Part shown: in pieces, positions 57,062 through 64,000 of the stretch | Layout of the letters: every line of letters begins with the position of its first letter | Position numbering within the stretch: position 1 is the stretch's first letter | Assembly (NCBI GenBank): GCA_963383645.1 | Contig: OY726571.1 | Location: 82,637,388 to 82,701,387, forward strand | DNA: 64,000 bases | From: Muscardinus avellanarius | Lineage: Eukaryota > Chordata > Mammalia > Rodentia > Gliridae | Direction: 5' to 3' | Position numbers and translations under genes: made by a program | The notes under the pieces: generated by a model | Databases searched by the model: none | Seen by the model: the letters and a program-made list of their open reading frames with translations, nothing else | What the model was told of the DNA's origin: nothing

Positions 57062-57772
57062 TTATTTTTATTTTATTTTATTTTTATTATTTATTTATTT
57101 TTTGTAATCATACATCACTTTGGAATGCAAGACTTGAGAGGATATACAAGCACATATCATCCAATAAGCCCTCATTCAATCCCCATCCCATTCTCTCCCC
57201 CTCCCTCGATCCCATGCTTAATTGGTGATTATCTTTGATATATTTGTTTACGTACCTCATAAGTTTTAAAGAGATTCCATCCTCCCCATCCCCTCCCCTC
57301 TGATTGGTCACCTTAATTTCTTCTCAATAGGGCCATTTCTACTACTCGACCTCCTCCTGTTACCCCTTTCCTCCTAGTTCTTGCTAATTAGGGGAAGCAT
57401 CTGGATTTTATTTTCTGTGCTATTTCTCTGTGCATGCCGCATTGCAAGTTCCGATCCCACTCTTGACGGCCCCAGTAGTGGCCTGGCCACCCAGGGGACT
57501 CTGATCCCAACCTCGCTGGCTCCAGCACCGGCCTTGCCTCATGGGAGGCCCCGATCCTAGCCTCGCTGGCTCCCACACCAAACCAACCCCTCGGCTGGCT
57601 CTGCTCCTGGCCTCAGAGGCCCCAGCACCGGCCTAGCCTCATGACAGGCTCCGATCCCGGCCTCGATGACCCTGGCACCGGCCTAACCTCTCGGTAGGCT
57701 CCTATCCTGGTCTCTCAAGTCCCAGCTCCGTCCTTGCCTCACGGTAGTTTCCGATCCCGGCCTCGCTGGCTA
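57062..57772 (-). mobile_element. L1-tailed retroelement with 50-bp VNTR
   Basis: On the minus strand: about 6.5 tandem 50-bp GC-rich units, a 200-bp unique stretch, then a 3' end with aatgggatggggattgaat and a tgtatgattac block that parallels the L1/HAL1-like 3' UTR seen at 14.5 and 36.6 kb, closing in an A/T-rich tail (57062-57105). It lacks a recognised ORF and a clear TSD. It could be a 5'-truncated L1 whose 3' UTR carries a VNTR, or an SVA-like non-autonomous element. Confidence 0.6.
57449..57772. repeat. 50-bp GC-rich tandem array, 6.5 units
   Basis: Units start at 57449 (51 bp), 57500, 57550, 57600, 57650, 57700 and 57750 (partial). Each opens with a tccgatcccg-like word and has a cctcgctggctcc centre. 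Units differ markedly, so the array is not newly expanded. Confidence 0.93.
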
Positions 57773-57823
57773 AGTAGAATAAATTTATAGTGTAATGTAA
57801 GCAATAGTAACTACAACCCTAAC
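57773..57823 (-). repeat. inverted repeat A, right arm
   Basis: Complement of 55863-55914. It directly abuts the 5' end of the VNTR element. Confidence 0.8.
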
Positions 57824-58254
57824 AAACACTGCTTAATTTAAAAAAATAGCCGTAGGTTTTGCATCTAAATTTCCAACAAATTACTGAAAAAAAGAAGACA
57901 ATTTCCCTTAAGATTGCCAACAAAGTTACTGCAGCATTTAGGAATTTTGTTTCCTTAGGAAGTGTGCTGTTCACACCATGTTGTCATAGAAACTTTTTAA
58001 AGTGTTGGCTTCTGGCCATCTTGATGTTCCACTAAAGAACCTGGGAGACCAATAAGTATTGGATCAAGAGAAGGGAAAAGAAACACCACTCCCAGCTGCA
58101 CCTCCCTCCCCCCACCCACCCACTCAGGAGGACCCAGTCTTCCCTTGATAAGAGATCCTGGAGATGCCTTTTGCTGGAAGACAAAAGACTGCTTCTCTGT
58201 TTGCTTCTCATAGCGCAGAGCAGTAGACTGCAGAGGAAAAGTCCAGCCATTAAG
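57824..58254. other. low-copy sequence
   Basis: Nothing recognised between the repeat arms. Confidence 0.4.
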
Positions 58255-58457
58255 TAATAAATCTCATGAAGCAGAAGGCAGTAAGGCGGCTTCAGAGAAG
58301 ATGGCTCAAGACTTAAGTGCAGTGCAGCAATAATATGGGACATCCTGGTGTATGTGGAAACATTTCTACCCACCTTATTAAAATGCACGTACATGTGTGT
58401 GGGTGTGTGTGTTTGTGTATGTGTGTTACTGGGGATTGAGCTCAGGAACATTCCACT
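58255..58457 (+). repeat. inverted repeat B, right arm
   Basis: Pairs with 56862-57061. Contains the shared aaatctcatgaagcagaagg and ataatatgggaca words, a TG-rich run and the start of the SINE below. Confidence 0.88.
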
Positions 58458-58614
58458 TCTGAGCGACACCCTCAGCCTTATTTTATTTTTATTCTGAAAC
58501 AGGGTCTCCTTAAGTTGCTGGGGGTCTTACGGGTCTTGCTAAGTTGCTGAGGCTGACTGCAAGTCTGTGATCCTCTCCTGTCGGTCTCTCAAGTGTTGGG
58601 ATTATAGGTGTATG
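58390..58614 (-). mobile_element. B1-dID SINE with TG-rich tail
   Basis: Reversed dimer from ttactggggattgagctc. The head is truncated near tataggtgtatg. Confidence 0.88.
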
Positions 58615-58851
58615 TAGCCTAAAGAATCTCCTGGGCCTATTTGAGCCAGGGTATTCCCAAATGTCTTGTCATTTCCCCTGACCAGTCACGCTTCTTCATT
58701 TCTTATACTACATGAAGTGACATGACCAGCCCAGCAATAGGGAAATGAAATCATTCGAATCTGCCTAGTTTCTGCCCAATAATCCTAGTTATTAATTTTA
58801 CTTTTGGAAGCTACTTAAAACCCCTTTTGGCATGACATTGGCAGAAATATA
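58615..58851. other. low-copy sequence
   Basis: Nothing recognised. Confidence 0.35.
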
Positions 58852-59166
58852 CTGACCCTTTAAATACATGGTTGCACACCCATGAGTTCTGCATTCAAAG
58901 ATTCAACCAACCAAGAATTAATTTTTTTAAAATTTGTACCTATACCGAACACATAGATATTATTCTTGTCATTTTTACCTAAACAATGCAGTATGACAAC
59001 TATTTATGTGGTATTAGAAGTCACTTTTATATAAATATTGAAGGTATATGGGAAGATATACACAGGTTCTGTGTACATACTACCCATAGACTTGAGCATC
59101 TGCAGATTTTAGTCTCCTTAAGGTATCCTGAAATCAATCCTCTATCAATACCAATGGACAACTGAT
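58852..59166 (+). mobile_element. Tigger-type MITE
   Basis: gattcaaccaaccaagaatt, tacctataccgaacacat, aacaatgcagtatgacaact and acttgagcatctgcagattt follow a eutherian Tigger/MER-type element (about 310 bp). A second, cut copy starts at 63900. Confidence 0.75.
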
Positions 59167-59266
59167 ATTGAACAATATGTGTGTAGTTGAATTTTAGGAA
59201 AAATTACATTCCTTCTAATGTGGGACTCAAAATCACTGGAATCAATTTACTTGAAAACACTCTCAG

Positions 59267-59460
59267 TAAGGCATGGTGGCACACGCCTGTCATCCCAGTA
59301 CTTGAAGGCTGAGGTAGGAGAATCCTAGGTGCGAGGCCAGGCTTGGCAACTTAGTGAGACCCTCAGAAACTTAGCAAGATCCTGTTTCAAGTGAAAAATA
59401 AAAAAGGGCTGGGGGTGTAGCACAGAGGTAGAATGCCCTCGGGTTCAATTCCCAGTGCAA
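59267..59460 (+). mobile_element. B1-dID SINE
   Basis: Complete dimer from gtaaggcatggtggc to caattcccagtgc, followed by a purine-rich tail array. Confidence 0.92.
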
Positions 59461-59572
59461 AAGAAAGGGGAAAAAAGGGACGGAGGAAAGGAAGGAGGAG
59501 AAAGGAAAGAAAGAAGAAAAGAAGGGAAGGAGGAAGGGAGAAATAAAGAAAGAAGGAAGAGAAAGAAAAAAA
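59461..59572. repeat. purine-rich (GGAA/GAAA)n tail
   Basis: Imperfect G/A tract grown from the SINE tail. Creates spurious frames on both strands. Confidence 0.9.
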
Positions 59573-60981
59573 TAAAACAATCACAGCTGAAAAATACTGA
59601 CTACGTGTCAAAACCTGTTTCGCTGAAAGAGGCCCAAGGCAGCTGAATCAATCACCAAAAGCTGTTATCACTGAGTATAAAATTACATGAAGGCCTCTGA
59701 AGACTAGACAGGGCTTAAAATGCATGCAGGTGTGGTTAAGGGTGTGAGATAGGTGGGAACATGTGAGTCCTGGCTGTTTTCCCTTTTCAGCATGCCCACA
59801 CAGCTGCCCTAGGTAGACCAGTTGTCTCTGGGGGCTTGCCTTTAAGCTAATGAAAGAAGAGATTTTTCAATGTGCTTACGAGGGGCAGTATGGGCACTGT
59901 TGAAGCAGCTACTCTCCTGTTGTCTGTCTTTCAAATGCAGTGCACTGGCAACCCCAAGGAGCAACCTCACTTACTGTCAAACCAGTATTTTCTGAACTCA
60001 GAGTGGAGTTTTAGAAGGCGTTATAATGAGAATCAAAAGAGATGCAAGTGTGCTGAGCTCTAAAATAGGTTATTAACAAAAAGCAAAACCTCCTAAACAG
60101 TCCGCCATTGCTTAGCATCTAAACAATAGTTAGCTGTCGGCTGTCGTTTAGCCTGAGGTGGGACATTAGAGTGCTAGCACTGGTTTTCAAGAATATTCAT
60201 TGGTGTTGTGTGTGTGGGGTAGCAGGAGAGTGGTGGCAATAAAGATCCTGAAGCATAAATTTTACATGCACAAATGCACATCCAAACACACCTTCCTCAC
60301 TTTGAGGTGCAACATAAGCATTATACGTAATTATTTTCTCATTAAATAAATAGGAAGTAAATGTTCCAGTAATGTTTAGTTCTTCAATCACTGGCTCAAA
60401 TTGGTTAAGAAAGACAGTGCTTTCTCAAGCTCTTTAAACATTTATTTATTTCCCTTTTCCATCTTGGCCTGTGATTTCTGATGTGGGCGAGCTAGCTGAG
60501 GCCAGGTTGTTTTGAATGTTTGGATTACAGAACACCTGGGAAAAGAAACTCCCATTATTTTCCTGTCTGGATAAGTGTCGGAACAATTCATCAAAACTAG
60601 CACACACGCATTCTGTTCTATAAAAGTCACTCCTTGAACCTAGACCCTGGCATTTGCTTTGCCCAGAGTTTTTTTTTTTTTTTTTTAATGGTTTTGGTTC
60701 ACTAAACACTTTTGCCTGAGCAGAACTTAACCTTCACTGGGAAGGTGTACGCTGTCCAAAGACAACGTATAATAGAAAATTGACAACAAGCTCAACACTT
60801 GGGGTGTGTAGACAACTGAGGTATTTGGGGCCATACTTGGAAATAAATATTCAAGTCAACTAGAGAGAAGGTGAGGAGAGTAAAATTCAAGGCTCTTACT
60901 GATGCAACTGCATCTACATTGAGAAAAGCTGAGTATGAATATAAATACAACAGTCTCTTCCATCTATAATTTTTCATTTTT
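59573..60981. other. 1.4 kb low-copy sequence
   Basis: No repeat family or gene recognised, except a T18 run near 60668-60686. A 63-codon frame (59872-60063) has a fair acceptor inside but no matching donor. Confidence 0.45.
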
Positions 60982-61738
60982 CAGTTTCATTCGCCCATAG
61001 TCATCCATGGGTTCAAAATTAAGCAGAGAACTCCAGAAACTTAAAAAGAAATTAAGATTGCACTCCATTCTGAGTAGCATGATGAAATCTTGCCCCATCC
61101 TATCTGGGAGGTGAATTGCTCTTTAGTTTAGCATATCCTTGCTGTATACGCTACCCACCTGTAGGTCTCTTAGTAGCCACCTGAGTCCTCAAATGAACTG
61201 TCAAGATATCACAGTGCTGCCAGGCATGGTGGCGCACACTTGTAATCCCAGTATTTGGGAGTCTGAGACAGGAGGATCACGGTTCATAGAAAGCCTCGGT
61301 TACTCAGTGAGGCCCTCTACAGCTCAGTGAGACCCTGTTTCAAAATAAAGAATAAAAAAAGGTCTGGGGGTATAGCTTGGAGGTAGAATGCCCCAGGTTT
61401 TATCTGCAGTACCGCAAAAAAAAAAAAAAAAAAAAAAAAAAGATATCACAGTGCTTGCATTCAGGTTACCTTTATTTTGTTTAATAATGGTCCCCCAAAA
61501 CAAGAGGAGTAGGGATGCTGGCAAATTTATTAGAATATATTGTTGTAATTATCCTATTTTATTATTAGTTATTTTATTAATCTCTTAGTGTGCCTAATTT
61601 CTAAATTAAACTTTATTATAGACATTTAGGTATAGAAAAAATGTGGTATATATAGGTTCACTACTATCTGTGGTTTAGGGCATACATTGGGAGTCATGGA
61701 ATGTATTTCCTGTAGCTAATGAGGGTGGGGGTTTACTT
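60982..61738 (+). mobile_element. MER2-like Tigger element, split by a SINE
   Basis: Starts cagtttcattcgcccatag, then ccattctgagtagcatgatg, ttgctgtatacgctacccac, and after the SINE ttatttt gtttaataatgg, ending cctgtagctaatgagggtgg. This is the MER2/Tigger1-family order as I remember it, with the interior largely deleted. Confidence 0.8.
61219..61440 (+). mobile_element. B1-dID SINE in Tigger, perfect 15-bp TSD
   Basis: Dimer from gccaggcatggtggcgc with a pure A-tail of about 25. TSD agatatcacagtgct at 61204-61218 and 61441-61455. Confidence 0.95.
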
Positions 61739-62349
61739 TAGAAGAGGGTCACATGGAACTCTATAAAGTTCTCTTGACTATTAGGAAGACATTTTCAAAC
61801 ACTATTCTTGATGCAAATTCCTCCCCACACCCCACTACATACATACTTTTTTTTTTTTTTACACCAGACTTCAAAAGGAACTAGAATTACTGTGTCAGGA
61901 ATACAAAGGGACATAAGCCAAAGTTTCTCATCCCAGAATGTGAGATTCCAAAAGAAAGTTTCTTGAGATTTCCAAAGGAAGGCTACCCGGGTTCAGGAAG
62001 CAGGAGTTATTTCTTGGGAAGAAAGGACAGGAAATACCTGAAGTCCCCTGGTGTGTGTGGCAGGGAACTTGATGACAGGTGTGCCTTTGGAGATGGGTGG
62101 GGAGGAAATCAGAAAGAAGAGGACAGGCAGCCAGCACATACTGCTGCTGGAAGTCAAGCCATGCCTCCTGCACTGCAGAGGGCTACCATCTGCTTTCCTG
62201 CCCTGGTTGGGCAAGGACCCTTCGTGAACATGTCTGCCCACTGCTTACAGAGAGGACACACTTCATCTAAACACCTCGAGGAACCTCCTCAGAAGGCTTC
62301 ATGTGACCGCCTTTGAAATTGAATACAATTTCTCCCAAAACAGAGTGGG
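61739..62349. other. low-copy sequence
   Basis: Overlapping open frames (up to 117 codons, 61963-62316, +) without domains. Confidence 0.4.
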
Positions 62350-62350
62350 G

Positions 62351-62400
<50 letters not shown>
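62350..62400. repeat. (GTT)n microsatellite
   Basis: About 16 GTT units; a triplet run, hence the poly-V frame. Confidence 0.97.
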
Positions 62401-63420
62401 GCTACTTAGTGATGTTGCTAGTGATAAATCTAAGCCCTTTTAGGTGGGTGAGGTTAAGCGGTAAAACTTACCTGCTATCACAAATTCATGTCCATTATAG
62501 TAGGTGTTTAGGAATCCCATCTATCCACATCTTTCAGCGTCGCATCTATTCCATCAGCTGAAGGCACTGGAATGCAAACTTGGCCTTCCCCACCAAGAGC
62601 TCCTGCTCGTCCTGTCAAGGTGGCGGATGAAACAATTGGATTGCGCCTTTGCACAGCGGAGCAGAAGCCTGAGGTGGCCCCGGCGAGGCACCTATGAGGA
62701 GGGGCAGGCTGGAGATAGAAAACGGGGTGCTAGAGGCAGGCCATGTGGAAGTCTTGTAGGCCAGGATAACACTTTGGAGTTTAACTCTGACAAAGGAAGC
62801 CATTTGGAACCCACACTTAGTAACCCAATACGCTTCGGTGGCCTACTTATCTTAATTTTCCTCAGCTCCTTAAGGTTCATTTTCTTAGGCCTTGCATTCT
62901 AATTTATGTATATCTGTATGCAATAAAAACTACATAAGCATATATACCATATATTAAGATATCATTATTTAAGATTTCTCCCACATAAATAAGTAATATA
63001 GATATATGTCAAGTTATCTGAAATCTTTTGTGAAATCAAATAATATTCATATATTTATATGTATGCCACTCTGTGACAATGAATATATGTGTTAAAAAGT
63101 CAAAAGTTATATTAATTGTTTTGAGTTAACATTACTGTTTAATATGAGGTGCTATGTTAGGTCAAAACACGTAATAATGAAATTCAGACATGGAAATTTT
63201 ATTCCTATTCAGACTACAAGGAAATGCAAAATCCTAGTGGTAACAATGATCTCTTATTTAATGTAGCCATGCAGAGAGACACAATGTTTGTCCTATTATA
63301 ACAGACAGTCCTAGTATAAATATTATGGGCAAGCCCTAGGTCACTGTGTCTCAAGTCTCATGATGTTGATCCATAAATATTTTGAATTTGAACTTTAGAC
63401 TTTACTTATTCTTCCTGCAG
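62401..63420. other. low-copy sequence, AT-rich from 62.9 kb
   Basis: A 132-codon frame (62504-62902, +) has no domain or splice context. Nothing else recognised. Confidence 0.45.
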
Positions 63421-63471
63421 TTTCTAAAAACAACCTCACTAACTCTGCTGATGGCAGCCTGTGGAAAGCAG
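63421..63471 (+). CDS. possible 51-bp internal exon
   Basis: A strong acceptor (ctttacttattcttcctgcag) and strong donor (aagcag then gtgagc) bracket 51 bases, a multiple of three. In phase 1 it reads SKNNLTNSADGSLWKA with one base left over at the end, and its first two bases would complete a codon (Val) with the last base of the exon-like block at 38516-38639. Phase 0 is also open. The fit supports but does not prove one gene. Protein not recognised; a chance match is quite possible for so short a block. Confidence 0.3.
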
Positions 63472-63654
63472 GTGAGCAGATGTTACAGTAAGTAAGAAAT
63501 GTGAAAAAAATGTTTAGTTTCAAATCCAAAAGACAATGTTCAGTATTTAATGTATTTGTGCATACTTGTCATTGGTATTTATAAAGTGGGTTAAGCCTGT
63601 CTACAGGCTGCTTACTGAATAACTTCATGAAATATATACTGGATATATGTAATA
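63472..63654. other. low-copy sequence
   Basis: Nothing recognised. Confidence 0.35.
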
Positions 63655-63720
63655 TATATACTGGAGATATATAGATATAGATATAGATATAGATATAGAA
63701 TGTCTTAGATATATACTGGA
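63655..63720. repeat. (GATATA)n simple repeat
   Basis: Hexanucleotide-like gatata units between about 63665 and 63700, flanked by related AT-rich words. Confidence 0.9.
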
Positions 63721-63899
63721 ATGTCAGTATAGGAAAAGTGACATTCCTGTAGCTCTTTCCAATGAAATTATTTGGTGCTCTGACTAGTACTGATGGTATC
63801 AAACAGTCTAATGTTCGCATTGATTTTTAGGGGCCTCAATTTTCAAGAATGGTGACTTACATTGTGTCTAAACCTTTGCAATGAACAAAGCTACACAAT

Positions 63900-64000
63900 A
63901 TAGTTAGCCTTCTGTATCCATGGATTCAACTGATTTCAGATCCAAAGTCCTCAAACAAAAATGCATCTGTACTGAACTGTACAGACTTTTTTCCTTATCA
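63900..64000 (+). mobile_element. Tigger-type MITE, cut by window end
   Basis: tagttagccttctgtatcca tgg start, then gattcaactgatttcagatc and gcatctgtactgaactgtac: the 5' part of the family at 58852-59166. Confidence 0.75.

Noticed and set aside
61963..62316. 117-codon plus-strand open frame
   Set aside because: Several overlapping frames of similar length on both strands, no domain and no splice context.

Overview
The window is mammalian nuclear DNA, most likely from a squirrel-family rodent (ground squirrel or marmot type). The main reason is a SINE present about fifty times: a 7SL-derived B1-like left half followed by an ID/tRNA-like right half, the B1-dID dimer layout known from sciurids and relatives. 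No complete protein-coding gene, rRNA, tRNA or CRISPR array is visible. It reads as intergenic or long-intron sequence. Species and family names given here come from remembered consensus sequences, not from a search.

Layout. 0-11 kb: SINEs, microsatellites, an ancient MER-type repeat (4.8-5.3 kb), an old L1 3' end (6.4-7.5 kb) and a 1.4 kb stretch of low-copy DNA (7.6-9.0 kb). 11.8-14.8 kb: a chimeric L1-derived element with a CpG-rich 5' UTR, an ORF1 broken by one frameshift, an antisense ORF2 fragment and a sense 3' end, all inside one target-site duplication (TSD). A 5'-truncated copy with the same antisense/sense junction and its own perfect TSD lies at 36.5-37.1 kb, so the chimera behaves as a HAL1-like transposing family. 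15-31 kb: SINE-dense, with a 13-bp minisatellite (24.85 kb), an L1M scrap, a Tigger-like element and a MaLR LTR. 31-39 kb: a minus-strand coding-like block (32.4-32.7 kb) and exon-like blocks on the plus strand (33.86 and 38.5 kb). 39-55 kb: MIR, L2, hAT, Tigger, L1M and MaLR fossils cut by young SINEs, including a SINE inside a SINE (50.1 kb) and a one-and-a-half-unit composite SINE (44.0 kb). 55.8-58.5 kb: a rearranged block with two inverted-repeat pairs around a minus-strand retroelement made of a 50-bp GC-rich tandem array joined to an L1-like 3' end. 58.8-64 kb: Tigger-type fossils, one carrying a SINE with a 15-bp TSD, low-copy AT-rich DNA and a third exon-like block (63.42 kb).

How the parts relate. 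The only host-gene signal is a possible split gene on the plus strand: exon-like blocks at 38516-38639 and 63421-63471 have strong splice sites and compatible phase, which would place 24.8 kb of the window in one intron. The protein is not recognised. Everything else is explained by layers of retrotransposition: eutherian fossils (MIR, L2, MER5, Tigger, MaLR), then B1-dID SINEs, then low-divergence SINEs and the L1-derived elements.
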